Assembly (NCBI RefSeq): GCF_042665075.1
Contig: NZ_JBHTBR010000005.1
Coordinates: 806,001 to 870,000, forward strand
Reading direction: 5' to 3'
Source: Hirschia litorea
GTDB taxonomy: Bacteria > Pseudomonadota > Alphaproteobacteria > Caulobacterales > Hyphomonadaceae
Length of the DNA stretch: 64,000 bases
Shown here: positions 34,665 to 44,683 of the stretch, in pieces
How positions within the stretch are numbered: the first letter of the stretch is position 1
How the letters are laid out: each line of letters begins with the position of its first letter
Position numbers and translations under genes: made by a program
The notes under the pieces: model-generated
Told to the model about the DNA's origin: nothing
Databases searched by the model: none
Seen by the model: the letters and a program-made list of their open reading frames with translations, nothing else

Positions 34665-36284
34665 TTAGTGCTTAAAGTGGCGCATGCCTGTGAATACCAT
34701 TGCAACTCCGGCTTTGTTTGCCGCTGCAATAACTTCTTCATCTCGTACAGAGCCACCTGGTTGGATGAAAGATGTTGCGCCTGCTTCAATTGCTTGAAGT
34801 AGGCCATCTGCAAATGGAATAAAGGCTTCAGAGGCTGCAGCACATCCTTTTGTACGTGGTTCACTCCATCCAGCAGCTTTGGCGGCGTCTTGAGCTTTAA
34901 TGGTAGCGAGGCGCGCTGAATCCACACGACTAACAAGCCCCATTCCTAGGCCTGCTGTGGAATCGTCTTTTGCGTACACAATACAGTTTGATTTAACGTG
35001 CTTGGCAACACGCCAAGCAAATAGCATGTCTTTCATTTCTTGCTCAGTTGGTGCGCGCTCTGTCACCACTTTTAAATCTTCTAGTTCAATGCGGCCTGTA
35101 TCACGTTCTTGAACGAGCATACCGCCAGCTATACTGCGGAAATCCAAAGAGGGAGCTTTCGGGTCAGGTAGGGCATCGGTTAGCAGTAAGCGTAGATTTT
35201 TCTTTTTCGAGAATACCGCAATTGCTTCTTCGCTCGCGCCCGGTGCTATGACAACTTCTGTAAACACTTGTGTGATGGCTTCAGCTGTTGGTGCATCTAG
35301 TGGGCAGTTTAAAGCAACAATTCCGCCGAAGGCTGAAACAGGGTCACACGCCAGAGCTGCTTTGTATGCTTCAAGGCTTGTTTCGCCTACTGCGACTCCA
35401 CACGGGTTTGCATGTTTAATAATTGCTACGGCTGGCCGATCGGCGGGATCGAACTCAGCAACTAATTCATAGGCGGAATTGGTATCGTTCAAATTGTTGA
35501 AGGAAAGCTCTTTGCCTTGTACTTGCTGCGCAGACAGGACGCCGGGACGGGAGTCTGGACTTGTATAAACTGCTGCTTTCTGGTGAGGGTTTTCACCGTA
35601 GCGTAATTCTTGTTTTAATTGACCACCAAAAGCACGTAATGCTGGTGCTTTAATTTTTTCTTTATCTGCAAGCGCTTCTGCTTCAATCTGAGCAACATAC
35701 CAATTTGAAATGGCTGCGTCATACGCGGCTGTGCGTGCATATGTTTTAGCGGACAGAGCGCGGCGCGTTTTTAGTGTCGTCGCACCATTATTTGCTTCCA
35801 TATCGGTGATGACTTTATCAACGTCTACGCCGTCCGTACACACGGCAACGAAGTCGGCATTTTTGGCAGCGGCGCGTAGCATGGCAGGGCCACCAATATC
35901 AATATTTTCGATACAGTCCTCAAAGCCTTTCCCCGCGGCGACAGTGGCTTCAAACGGGTATAGGTTTACGTACAACAGGTCTATCGCACCGATATTGTGC
36001 TCATTTGCAGCTTGAACGTGTGTATCAAAATCACGGCGGTATAGCAGTCCACCGTGAACAACGGGGTGTAGTGTTTTAACCCGTCCATCCATCATTTCAG
36101 GAAAGCCAGTTAGCTCTGATACGTCTTTTACAGGAAGTCCTGCATCGGCAATTGCTTTTGACGTACCGCCTGTTGATACAAGTTCAACGCCCATATCAAC
36201 AAGCTTTCTGGCGCGATCAATAAGTCCGGCTTTATCAGACACCGATATTAACGCGCGACGAATGGGAGAAAGATTGGCAGACAT
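34665..36284 (-). CDS. purH: Bifunctional AICAR formyltransferase/IMP cyclohydrolase
   Basis: Catalyses the last two steps of IMP synthesis. The 539-residue product begins MSANLSPIRRALISVSDKAG. The IMP cyclohydrolase (MGS-like) domain follows with STGGTSKAI. The formyltransferase domain has the Lys-His of IKHANPCGVAV and the QPGGSVRDEEVI and GMRHFKH C-terminal blocks. ATG 36284 has GGAG seven bases ahead; a frame starting at 36353 adds 23 unrelated residues. It forms a minus-strand block with the epimerase/dehydratase and heparinase-like genes upstream. Confidence 0.97.
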   Translation of the reverse strand: MSANLSPIRRALISVSDKAGLIDRARKLVDMGVELVSTGGTSKAIADAGLPVKDVSELTGFPEMMDGRVKTLHPVVHGGLLYRRDFDTHVQAANEHNIGAIDLLYVNLYPFEATVAAGKGFEDCIENIDIGGPAMLRAAAKNADFVAVCTDGVDVDKVITDMEANNGATTLKTRRALSAKTYARTAAYDAAISNWYVAQIEAEALADKEKIKAPALRAFGGQLKQELRYGENPHQKAAVYTSPDSRPGVLSAQQVQGKELSFNNLNDTNSAYELVAEFDPADRPAVAIIKHANPCGVAVGETSLEAYKAALACDPVSAFGGIVALNCPLDAPTAEAITQVFTEVVIAPGASEEAIAVFSKKKNLRLLLTDALPDPKAPSLDFRSIAGGMLVQERDTGRIELEDLKVVTERAPTEQEMKDMLFAWRVAKHVKSNCIVYAKDDSTAGLGMGLVSRVDSARLATIKAQDAAKAAGWSEPRTKGCAAASEAFIPFADGLLQAIEAGATSFIQPGGSVRDEEVIAAANKAGVAMVFTGMRHFKH

Positions 36285-36480
36285 ATGGAACTCCAGTTGT
36301 GGCGAATCTAACATTTGAACCAATGTGCAAACAGCCTCTAAGTGTCTGGGCACGAGAGTTAAGGTTAGACTAGCTTGAAAATATTTGAGTGGGCGATAGC
36401 ACGTTGAGTTAAATCGTCCAACTGGTCGTAATCACGTAGCCTATAGAAAATTCTCGGTGGAAGGCTAAAGGACTAAAGAC

Positions 36481-38469
36481 TTAGTCTTGCGCGCGGCCAG
36501 CATAGGATTTGATAGAAAGCACATTTGTAGGCGGTGTGGATGTTTTACTATCTTCAAAATTGGTGCCGTCACATTCTGTTGTGAGACCAAGTTCAGGCGC
36601 AATTTTGGCCAGTAAGTCCAATGACAAAATACGTTCTCTATTTTTCGCCGCTTCTATCATGGCATCTAGTATTGGGGTCAGGCTGTCTAGATCTGGATAG
36701 GGTGCATTCGCTCTTAAAATGCCGTCTACACTTGTCTCGATTACACCTTCTTTGGGATAAAATATTGTCTCGGCTAGTTTTTCACCAGGGCGTAAGCCCG
36801 TAAAGGTGATAGGAATATCAATCCCTGGACGGAAACCCTTCAAGCGGATCATGCGTTCTGCGAGTTCGATAATCGAAACTGGTTTTCCCATATCGAGTAC
36901 ATATAAAAAAGCTTCGCTATGCTGAGAGTTGCTCGAGAGGGCAGCTGCTTGAAGTACTAGAGATGAAGCTTCTTCAACACTCATAAAAAAACGTGTCATG
37001 CCAACATCAGTCACCGTGACTGGGCCACCTTCTTTAATTTGACGTTCAAAAAGTGGAGCCACAGAACCGGCAGACCCTAGGACGTTTCCAAATCGAACAA
37101 TAGCAAACTTGGTTTTGGGCTTTTTAGGAGCAAGTGCCTGAATAAAGAGTTCAGCAGATCGTTTAGATGCGCCCATGACGTTGGACGGTTGGACGGCTTT
37201 ATCTGTTGAAATAAATACGAAATTTTTAACACCGAGTTCCGCTGCGTACATTGCGGTAAGACGTGCACCCTCAACGTTTGTCAAAATAGCTTCGTTCGGG
37301 TTGGTTTCCATTAAAGGCACGTGCTTAAGGGCTGCAGCGTGGAGCACGATATCTGGGCGTGCGGCTTTCATGGCACTCTTCAAGCGGTTTGCTTCTCTCA
37401 CATCACCTAGCAAGGTTCGCCTTTGAACGCGCGGGAAATTTTTCGCCATGAACATATCAATCTCATAGAGATTGAATTCTGAATTATCGTAAAGTGTGAT
37501 TTCAGAAGGACCAAAACTAGCACATTGGCGCACAAGTTCGGAGCCAATTGTGCCGCCAGCACCAGTCACGAATACGCGCGCGCCAGAAATAAGTTGGCTG
37601 ACATGGGTGCGGTCCAAGGTTCTTTCGGGGCGTGTTAGTAAGTCCGTCGGTGATATTTCATCATAATTGAATTCACCATCAGGGCGAAGGCGTTGGACGG
37701 TTGCGTTGTATTTTGACGCAATATCTAAAACCGTGTCCATCGTATCACGGTCTAAGGTCGCACCTATCATGGCTATCCAAGGTGGCTTACCGTAACGCTC
37801 TGTCATAACAGACATTGCCTCTTTAAGGCGAGATAGGTCTCCTAAGACCTGTATACCACATATGGCCCTGCCAGTGTGTGCACCGCCTGTTTCTATAATT
37901 GCTAAAGGGCGGACAGGGAGACCTTCTGAGGAGTTTTCAAGTTCACGGAGTGTAATAGAGATGCGGTGAGCTGTTCCAACCAATATCGCGGCGGGCTTGT
38001 TTTCATCAGGCGATCTGAATGCTGCCAACAACTGACCAGTAGCACGCGCACGTGAGATCAATCTTCCCGCGATCATGAGGGTAAGTAAGATTGGTATTTC
38101 TATTAAAATACTTGTTCTAAAAAAACCTTCGAGTCGGTTTGTTAGAAACATGATCGGGAGAAAGATCAGGTTGGCGAGTAGGGCTGTTTGCACAATACGC
38201 CGTAAGTCACTCGCATTTGTGTGTCGCCAAACTTGTTTATAAACTCCAGAAATGATCAGCGCAGCAATCATGGCTACTGATAATTCTGTAGCGTATAAGC
38301 TGGATATGAGTGTTTGAGGCGCGTCAGCTTCTATTTTGCTACGAATATAAATTGCCAACATCATAGAGATGAAAGCAGCAATAGCGTCATAGGCTACGCA
38401 GATAGTGATGGCGCGCCAAGCTTGGCGCCGACCAATTGTAAAGGCCCGAATAAAATCTTTGCGGGTCAA
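36481..38469 (-). CDS. FlaA1/CapD-type membrane nucleoside-diphosphate-sugar epimerase/dehydratase
   Basis: A 662-residue inner-membrane enzyme of the WbpM/FlaA1/CapD group, which makes 4-keto-6-deoxy sugars from UDP-N-acetylhexosamines for surface polysaccharides. Four hydrophobic segments fill the first 160 residues; a first Rossmann-like region follows, and then the catalytic SDR domain with GAGGTIGSELVRQ. STDKAV and VMGASKR show the Met replacing the usual catalytic Tyr, which is normal for this group. The start appears to be TTG 38469; no ATG precedes the first membrane segment. The heparinase-like gene lies 44 bases upstream. Confidence 0.92.
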   Translation of the reverse strand: MTRKDFIRAFTIGRRQAWRAITICVAYDAIAAFISMMLAIYIRSKIEADAPQTLISSLYATELSVAMIAALIISGVYKQVWRHTNASDLRRIVQTALLANLIFLPIMFLTNRLEGFFRTSILIEIPILLTLMIAGRLISRARATGQLLAAFRSPDENKPAAILVGTAHRISITLRELENSSEGLPVRPLAIIETGGAHTGRAICGIQVLGDLSRLKEAMSVMTERYGKPPWIAMIGATLDRDTMDTVLDIASKYNATVQRLRPDGEFNYDEISPTDLLTRPERTLDRTHVSQLISGARVFVTGAGGTIGSELVRQCASFGPSEITLYDNSEFNLYEIDMFMAKNFPRVQRRTLLGDVREANRLKSAMKAARPDIVLHAAALKHVPLMETNPNEAILTNVEGARLTAMYAAELGVKNFVFISTDKAVQPSNVMGASKRSAELFIQALAPKKPKTKFAIVRFGNVLGSAGSVAPLFERQIKEGGPVTVTDVGMTRFFMSVEEASSLVLQAAALSSNSQHSEAFLYVLDMGKPVSIIELAERMIRLKGFRPGIDIPITFTGLRPGEKLAETIFYPKEGVIETSVDGILRANAPYPDLDSLTPILDAMIEAAKNRERILSLDLLAKIAPELGLTTECDGTNFEDSKTSTPPTNVLSIKSYAGRAQD

Positions 38470-38513
38470 ACTATACTCTCTCAGTTATCTTGTTGGGCAG
38501 TATTATAGGCGAT

Positions 38514-40343
38514 TTACTTTTCTACAATTCGGCTTAGAGCCCAACGTAGCTTGTTTGGCAGAGTTGTACCATCGCCAATTGGATTAACTTTACTATATAC
38601 TATCAATTGGCCCGCTGCGCGTCGTGCACCGCCTGCAGTATAGGCAGTTTGTTCGACTATGATTGGCAATTCACTACGTAATTTCCAAACTATGTCTGTT
38701 TGTGCGACTGTCAGGAAGACAGTCTTGTCGGAATTGCCCTGTTCTACACCAATGTTAGGGTGGAGTTGGAAGCGTAATGCACAAGGAATATAATCCTCTG
38801 GAGGCGGATTTGTTTCAGCAAGAGGGCGATACACGGAATCTTCTCCAGTGATGCGCAATCCATCTTTTGAAACATATAGGCGTCGTCTGTGGACGAGGCC
38901 GTGGCTTTGGCGCCAGCCGGAGTGTTGTCCTTCTATAAGGTATTGGTCTCCCTCTTCCAATCTTTTTGCGGATACGAGGGGAGGTCCGATGAGCTCGTGC
39001 AGGCCTGTCTGTTCGCTTTTTTCAAATCGTGCAGAATTAAGACCGTCCAGCTCGAGAGTAGATGATGCAGCGGTTTGTCGGGCTGCAAACGTCCATACGG
39101 GATCGAGGTCTGGGTGAGCTCCCATAGATGTAATGATCCGGTGCGGCCCATCCATAACGTGTATGGAGAGACAAGAAGCACTGGAAAGCTCTGTGTGTTT
39201 CCCACTTTCCGATGCACCGGTATCCATATAGAGGGCTAAACTGCCAGCTTGGATACGATGAAATCCTGTTTGTTGCGCGAACGCGAATTTGCCACCACCT
39301 TCACCAAATGGTGCTAGCGCAGCTTTTGCTAAACCATCCCAACCGTCTGAACTGCTATTTGCAACGATGAAACCACCATCTGCTGTCTGTAGAAATTTTA
39401 GCATGTTTTGCATGCGCATTTGGGCTTTGGATAGGAAAGCAGGAGCTTCTTTGCCCATGCGCAAAAGGAGGTCTTCAGCTATATTTAGATCTATCAGCAT
39501 TTCAGCTAATCGGGAGGGGCTGCGTGTAACATGGCCGCCATCTTTAAGTAGTTGAATGTCAACTTCTTTTTCTAAATTTTGTAAACCTGTTTCTAGGTAT
39601 TCTTCTGCGTCTGGAAGGCATACGCCAGCTATGGTGAGGGCAAGTGCACACCTGAAGCGGCCACGCAATGAGGAAACGTTTTCATAACTCAAAAAGATGT
39701 GGCGCACCTGACGAGCAAGGCATTCGAGAATACTTGCTTTTGTTTCGCCAGATACGGGAGAAATAATGATCGGAGCGGCTGAAAACCAATTGATAACACG
39801 GTCAGCTGTGACGTTGACGCGCCAAGCATTATCATCCCATTTTCCAAATGCTTTTACCCAGCTTACAGTGAGGCTTCTTGCGCGTTTTTCGCCTTCTTCA
39901 CCATTTGCAAGAAGGTCTCTAAGCCATTGAAAACGATGGATTCTATCGCCAAAATGAACGCTTGGGAATGGAGGTCCCCATGGAGCGCGCGACTGTGGGA
40001 CGTCCAGCTTATCTAGGCCAAATCGCCATTGCCCTTCAAGGATGTTACGGCCACGGCGTTCGCGGGCGGGGTGCCCCGTTTTAGGGCTTCCAAGTAACGC
40101 ATTGAAACTGGGCGTATTTAAACGCATGCGATACACGGTGTTTGATTTTAACGGTAATCCATCCTTACCAGAAAATTCAGTCCATTCAGCACCATCACGC
40201 ATGTCTGCATACTGGCTGGGTATCGCCAGAGGTTCGAGTTCAGAAGGGGTGTCGTTGGACTGCTCCCCGTCTGTTTGTGCTATGCTCACCTCATGCGCGC
40301 TATCTGGTTGAGGTGTGTCTGAATTTGTATCTTCTGGTGACAT
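38514..40343 (-). CDS. Heparinase II/III-family protein
   Basis: A 609-residue protein with the alginate-lyase-like N-terminal helical toroid (WRFGLDKLDVPQSRAPWGPP, IHRFQWLRDLLANGE) and a C-terminal beta-sandwich (SHGLVHRRRLYVSKDGLRITGEDSVYR), as in heparinase II/III-like polysaccharide lyases. The first 50 residues are acidic and low-complexity, with no signal peptide, so location is unclear. ATG 40343 has GGAG ten bases upstream; a GTG at 40349 is possible. The block rsmB...rpe-heparinase-purH is familiar in alphaproteobacteria. The substrate is unknown. Confidence 0.85.
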   Translation of the reverse strand: MSPEDTNSDTPQPDSAHEVSIAQTDGEQSNDTPSELEPLAIPSQYADMRDGAEWTEFSGKDGLPLKSNTVYRMRLNTPSFNALLGSPKTGHPARERRGRNILEGQWRFGLDKLDVPQSRAPWGPPFPSVHFGDRIHRFQWLRDLLANGEEGEKRARSLTVSWVKAFGKWDDNAWRVNVTADRVINWFSAAPIIISPVSGETKASILECLARQVRHIFLSYENVSSLRGRFRCALALTIAGVCLPDAEEYLETGLQNLEKEVDIQLLKDGGHVTRSPSRLAEMLIDLNIAEDLLLRMGKEAPAFLSKAQMRMQNMLKFLQTADGGFIVANSSSDGWDGLAKAALAPFGEGGGKFAFAQQTGFHRIQAGSLALYMDTGASESGKHTELSSASCLSIHVMDGPHRIITSMGAHPDLDPVWTFAARQTAASSTLELDGLNSARFEKSEQTGLHELIGPPLVSAKRLEEGDQYLIEGQHSGWRQSHGLVHRRRLYVSKDGLRITGEDSVYRPLAETNPPPEDYIPCALRFQLHPNIGVEQGNSDKTVFLTVAQTDIVWKLRSELPIIVEQTAYTAGGARRAAGQLIVYSKVNPIGDGTTLPNKLRWALSRIVEK

Positions 40344-40385
40344 ATTCACCGGACTCCGTTGAGCTTTGTTTCTACTATGGAGGAA

Positions 40386-41042
40386 TTATTCCCGCAAAGC
40401 AGCAATCGATTTTGCGTAATTTTCTGGACCATTTTTAAATACCGCTGATCCTGCAACGAGCGCGTTGGCACCCGCATTGATAACCTTAGTACAATTATCG
40501 GGGGTCACGCCGCCATCAACTTCTAAGATTGTTGACGTGCCTAATTTTTCAATACGCTCACGTATTTCTTCGATTTTACGAAGTTGGTTTTCTATAAAAG
40601 ATTGTCCACCAAACCCTGGGTTCACACTCATTATAAGAACAAGGTCTAATTCTTCCAAAACATAATCTAGCTCTGAAGCGGGCGTGGAAGGGTTTAGCGC
40701 GGCACCTGCTTTTTTGCCGAGTTTTTTGATTGCTTGCACAGTTCTGTGAAAGTGGGGGCCAGCTTCTGGGTGTGCTGTTATCAGGTCTGCACCTGCATTT
40801 GCGAAATCTTCCAGATACGCATCTACGGGTGAGATCATGAGATGGACATCGAAGGGTTTTTGCGAATGGGGACGCAATGCTTTTACGACACCGGGCCCAA
40901 TCGTAAGATTGGGTACAAAGTGGCCATCCATCACGTCAATGTGGATCATGTCTGCACCAGCTACATCAATGGCGCGGACTTCTTCACCGAGCTTTGCAAA
41001 GTCGGCAGCGAGTATCGAAGGGGATATTAGTATGTCTGACAT
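40386..41042 (-). CDS. rpe: Ribulose-phosphate 3-epimerase
   Basis: Interconverts ribulose-5-phosphate and xylulose-5-phosphate; 218 residues, TIM barrel. The family motifs are intact: ISPSILAADFAKLGEE, HIDVMDGHFVPNLTIGP (catalytic Asp and metal His), PFDVHLMI, MSVNPGFGGQSFIE and LEVDGGVTPDN (second catalytic Asp). Ends 42 bases before the heparinase-like gene, so probably one transcription unit. Confidence 0.96.
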   Translation of the reverse strand: MSDILISPSILAADFAKLGEEVRAIDVAGADMIHIDVMDGHFVPNLTIGPGVVKALRPHSQKPFDVHLMISPVDAYLEDFANAGADLITAHPEAGPHFHRTVQAIKKLGKKAGAALNPSTPASELDYVLEELDLVLIMSVNPGFGGQSFIENQLRKIEEIRERIEKLGTSTILEVDGGVTPDNCTKVINAGANALVAGSAVFKNGPENYAKSIAALRE

Positions 41043-41144
41043 AATTTTCGCCTATCAGGACCAGACAAGGGGCGCAAGCACCTTGTCTGTATTGAGTCGT
41101 ATTATTATGTCGCGGGCGTTGCGGTAATTGTCTACCTTTAAATC

Positions 41145-41657
41145 CTAATAACCTATATTGGCGTTTTGTGGAACGACGCGCGCGCGCTCGCCATACTCAA
41201 TAAAGACGGGTGTTCCATTAGGAAGGGCCACATCGCCACCTTGAGTGATGGATATAATCTGCCCGTCTTTAGCGAGGCGAATTTTGTATTCAAAACCCTG
41301 CTGTTTACCTGCGGATTTATTGATTTGCTGACCTGCAATCGCACCACCGACTGCACCGACGACTCCGGCAATAGCTTTTTCGTCGTCACCGCCACCCACT
41401 TGGCTACCTGCAATCCCACCAATGACAGCACCTGTTGCAGCACCTAATAGACCATTGTTGGATGCAGCAATTTGGACCGCGCGGGACGCAATAATTTCAC
41501 CTTCATCAACGCGCGCAATGCGACCGACTTCATTACGTGAATAGTCATTTGCGCCCTGACTCGACGCACATCCGCCTAAAGTAATGAGCGTTCCAGCTGC
41601 AAGCGCAAATGCCAATTTGCCAAAAGGAGTACGAGATTGGGGTGTGAAATGTGTCAT
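41145..41657 (-). CDS. Glycine-zipper outer-membrane lipoprotein (SlyB/17 kDa antigen-like)
   Basis: A 170-residue lipoprotein with lipobox LGGC (Cys30). Two glycine-zipper hairpins follow: LLGAATGAVIGGIAGSQVGG and AIAGVVGAVGGAIAGQQ. A C-terminal strand domain, QGFEYKIRLAKDGQIISITQ, ends GERARVVP. This is the layout of the SlyB/Pal17 group, which supports outer-membrane stability. Monocistronic on the minus strand between rpe and rsmB. Confidence 0.88.
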   Translation of the reverse strand: MTHFTPQSRTPFGKLAFALAAGTLITLGGCASSQGANDYSRNEVGRIARVDEGEIIASRAVQIAASNNGLLGAATGAVIGGIAGSQVGGGDDEKAIAGVVGAVGGAIAGQQINKSAGKQQGFEYKIRLAKDGQIISITQGGDVALPNGTPVFIEYGERARVVPQNANIGY

Positions 41658-41788
41658 TGTGGGGGGGCTCCAAATTGGAAACGGGGAATTGCTCTCTTCA
41701 TCCTCCTTCTTTGAGGCAGATGTGAGGCAATTCCTCTCTATAACTTTCCAAATTTGTCACGTCTCAAATGAATGCAGGCTGAACCAAA

Positions 41789-43264
41789 TTAGACCTTTTC
41801 AAGACGCGCCATATAGAAAATATCAGAAGATATAAGGTCTTCCGGGTTTTCAATGTCAAATTTAGGCATGCTCAAAAGGCCGCCATGTGCATCTATAGCA
41901 TGCTCATATCCGGGCACTTCTTCAGGTGTGATGGGTTTGCTAATCCATTCCCCAGATTCAATTGCTGTTTTGACAACATCAATACCCTCAGCGGGAAGGG
42001 GCGTACACACACAATAGACCATAGTGCCGCCAGATTTAAGCATGCCATGCGCTGCTTTGACGAGTTTGATTTGAAGGTTTGAATAGCGATCTAATCCACT
42101 ATCATTGCGTCGCCAAGCACCCTCTGGGTGGCGACGAAGCGTGCCAAGAGCGGAGCAGGGGGCATCGAGTAAAACTGCATCAAAGGGTTCTGCGGGGCGC
42201 CAATGGCGTGCATCCACAACATGTGTCGTTGCTTTCAAGCCGGTTCGCTCAAGATTTTCACGCACGCGTTCGATACGTTGTTCAGAAAGATCTATGGCAG
42301 TAACTTTTGCGCCCTTAGCGGCAAGCTGCATGGTTTTTCCACCGGGTGCCGAACACAAATCACCAATGGTTTTGCCTGAAACATCACCAAATAATTGCGC
42401 GGGAAGGGTGGCGGCGACATCTTGTACCCACCATTCACCTTCAACATAGCCTTCAAGCTCTGTCAGGCTGGCACCTGTTGGAAGGCGCACTGACCCAGAT
42501 GGAAGTGCTATTGCGTCTAATTTTTTTGCCCAACCGGCGGCATCTGATTTCACAGTGAGATCAATGCGCGGTTCTTGTAATTGCATTTGTGCGATATTTT
42601 GTGCGGTGTCGTGGCCAAGCGTATCGGTAAAGCGGTTTGCAAGCCAATCTGGCCAAATGCGCGTGAATGAAAGGTCTAAATAAGCTTCAGGTTCACGTCC
42701 TGCACGCCGTAAAATAGCATTCACAAGTCCGCCTCCACGAGAAGCGGGTTTCCATTGGCGCGCTGCTTCAACTGTTGCATCAACGGCAGCATAAGAAGGG
42801 GCGTTTAGCACCCATAACTGCGCACAGCCAATACGAAGGAGGGAAAGAACGGCAGGGTCTATTTTCTCTAGTGGGCGATCAAGATATGTTTCTAACGCAT
42901 CATCAATACGCCCGATAGCACGCAGGGCGGCAGATGCAATTGCGCGCGCAAAGCCGCGATCTGGCCCTTCCAATTCATCAAAATAGTTTGAAGCGTTTAG
43001 TGCCTCGTCCATATCTGCGCCATCATAAACAATACGCATGATTATATCGGCAGCGGCGCGACGACTTTGCCATCCAGTTTGAGGAAGCTTACCGCCTTTG
43101 CGCTTGGTGGTATTATCTTGTGGGCGAGACTTGCCGCCTTTGCCGGAGCGTGTTTTGCCAGCGCGGTTTGGGCGTTCCTGATTTTTTGATCCGGTGTTTG
43201 GCCCTGAACGGCGGTTAGGCCCGCGTGCTGAACGCGAGCCTGTATCTGAATTATTCTCGCTCAC
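41789..43264 (-). CDS. rsmB: RsmB/NOP-family rRNA m5C methyltransferase
   Basis: SAM-dependent m5C methyltransferase, probably for 16S rRNA C967; 491 residues. Residues 1-65 form a basic, Gly/Asn/Lys-rich tail. A NusB-like helical domain follows (RRAAADIIMRIVYDGADMDEAL, first part), and then the catalytic domain with DLCSAPGGKTMQLA. Both catalytic cysteines are present, in LLDAPCSALGTLRRHPE and VYCVCTPLPAEG. The start is GTG 43264, directly after the htpX stop (TAG then GTG), so the genes are translationally linked. Confidence 0.93.
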   Translation of the reverse strand: MSENNSDTGSRSARGPNRRSGPNTGSKNQERPNRAGKTRSGKGGKSRPQDNTTKRKGGKLPQTGWQSRRAAADIIMRIVYDGADMDEALNASNYFDELEGPDRGFARAIASAALRAIGRIDDALETYLDRPLEKIDPAVLSLLRIGCAQLWVLNAPSYAAVDATVEAARQWKPASRGGGLVNAILRRAGREPEAYLDLSFTRIWPDWLANRFTDTLGHDTAQNIAQMQLQEPRIDLTVKSDAAGWAKKLDAIALPSGSVRLPTGASLTELEGYVEGEWWVQDVAATLPAQLFGDVSGKTIGDLCSAPGGKTMQLAAKGAKVTAIDLSEQRIERVRENLERTGLKATTHVVDARHWRPAEPFDAVLLDAPCSALGTLRRHPEGAWRRNDSGLDRYSNLQIKLVKAAHGMLKSGGTMVYCVCTPLPAEGIDVVKTAIESGEWISKPITPEEVPGYEHAIDAHGGLLSMPKFDIENPEDLISSDIFYMARLEKV

Positions 43265-44116
43265 CTAGTAATGCGATTCTGATTTGGCAATTGACTGAGG
43301 TGTCAATGTTTCAGCCTGACGGCGCAAACGTGCGATACGTTTTTCTGTCGCGGGGTGAGATGATCTGTGTGTTCGTTTAGAAGCGTGCAATGGGTCTACC
43401 ACGTAGATATGAGCTGTCGCAGGATTCTTCTCAGCAATTGGGTTGAGAAGAGATACGGTGTTGCGCTCTATCTTTTCCAGAGCTGACGCAAGATCAAGGG
43501 GTTTTCCACAAATTTTAGCACCTTCTTTGTCGGCGGCGTGTTCGCGCGCCTTAGAAGCGAAGATGAGAGCAATCGTTCTCGATACAAATCGAGAGGAGAT
43601 TTTTTGAAGTCCGATTGGCTTAAATATGATCCAAGTGAGATTGTTGATTAATCCGGAGACGGCAGACGCAATACCCATGGACAAGCTATCGCCGCGACGT
43701 ACATGAGCCAATTCATGTGCGATGACTGCACGTGTTTCAACGCGGTTGAGTGTCATCAACAAACCATTGGTAACTGCTATAGAAGCGTGAAGCGCATCAC
43801 GACCCACAGCGAATGCATTTGGCTGGTGCGCATCCATGATAAAGAGGCGAGGGCAGATCATGCCGGCACTAATGGAGAGTTCGCGGCATTCTTTAACAAA
43901 GGCACGCACCATTGGCGAAGGATGGTTTTCATCAACTTCGTGCGCTTTGTGGATACGCAAAACGAGCTTGTCTGCTTTCCAAAAAATTACCACATGGAAT
44001 AAAAGCGCAATGCCTGTGCCGATAATTGCGCCTTGTGTTCCATAAATAGCAAAGCCAATACCCGCGAAGATCGCGTGAATGAAGAACATGAATAATGTAG
44101 CGCGCAGATAGCTCAC
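43265..44116 (-). CDS. htpX: HtpX-type membrane zinc metalloprotease
   Basis: Inner-membrane M48B protease for quality control of membrane proteins; 283 residues. Two hydrophobic segments at residues 5-45 are followed by NAFAVGRD and the zinc motif HELAH (134-138). Further hydrophobic stretches lie near 150-190, and EHAADKEGAKI supplies the third ligand Glu. GTG 44116 has GGGAG seven bases upstream. In an operon with rsmB. Confidence 0.93.
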   Translation of the reverse strand: MSYLRATLFMFFIHAIFAGIGFAIYGTQGAIIGTGIALLFHVVIFWKADKLVLRIHKAHEVDENHPSPMVRAFVKECRELSISAGMICPRLFIMDAHQPNAFAVGRDALHASIAVTNGLLMTLNRVETRAVIAHELAHVRRGDSLSMGIASAVSGLINNLTWIIFKPIGLQKISSRFVSRTIALIFASKAREHAADKEGAKICGKPLDLASALEKIERNTVSLLNPIAEKNPATAHIYVVDPLHASKRTHRSSHPATEKRIARLRRQAETLTPQSIAKSESHY

Positions 44117-44263
44117 GGATCAGCTCCCGAGTGATCAAGTTGCGGTTTAACGCAGCTTTGGGTTTAATTTGATTGGTCGTGTTAAGTTGTCACTCATGAA
44201 GGTTAATGAATTCCAACTTTAAAAAGAACTGGACTAAATAATTTTAAAAATTATCTAGGTTTC

Positions 44264-44527
44264 ATGACAGAAAAAAATGAAAACGTATCATTAGATCCAA
44301 ATTTAACGGATTTGGGCCCCTCAAATGCTGACATTCCAGGTGCAGCTTCAGGCAAAGTGCTGTCCGATGCTGCTAAGCGCGCATTGATGGAAGCTGCTGA
44401 ACGCCGAGAAGCAGAAATCGCCGCAGATGCGCAGAAAAAATCGGTTGAGGAATGGAATGGGCCCGAAGGTGAAGAGCCAACACGTTATGGTGATTGGGAA
44501 CGCAAGGGCATCACTTACGATTTTTGA
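44264..44527 (+). CDS. DUF1674 protein (succinate dehydrogenase assembly factor 4-like)
   Basis: An 87-residue soluble protein whose last 28 residues, including NGPEGEEPTRYGDWERKG and ending ITYDF, are the DUF1674/SDHAF4 signature. In eukaryotes SDHAF4 helps assemble flavinylated SdhA; the same role is presumed in alphaproteobacteria. The N-terminal two thirds is helical with an Ala/Glu-rich stretch. Divergent from htpX and not next to any sdh gene here. Confidence 0.85.
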   Translation: MTEKNENVSLDPNLTDLGPSNADIPGAASGKVLSDAAKRALMEAAERREAEIAADAQKKSVEEWNGPEGEEPTRYGDWERKGITYDF

Positions 44528-44683
44528 TGCAAGTAAGAATGACTAATATTGCTATGGTTTTAGCGGCGATGTTTAACGGGTGAATTGCAATAAATTTACT
44601 CGCCCCGCTGGCGCGAATGATTGCATCAATTTGTATATATGAGTTAACCTCCCATTAAGAGTTGTAAATTTTTGGGTGTTCAT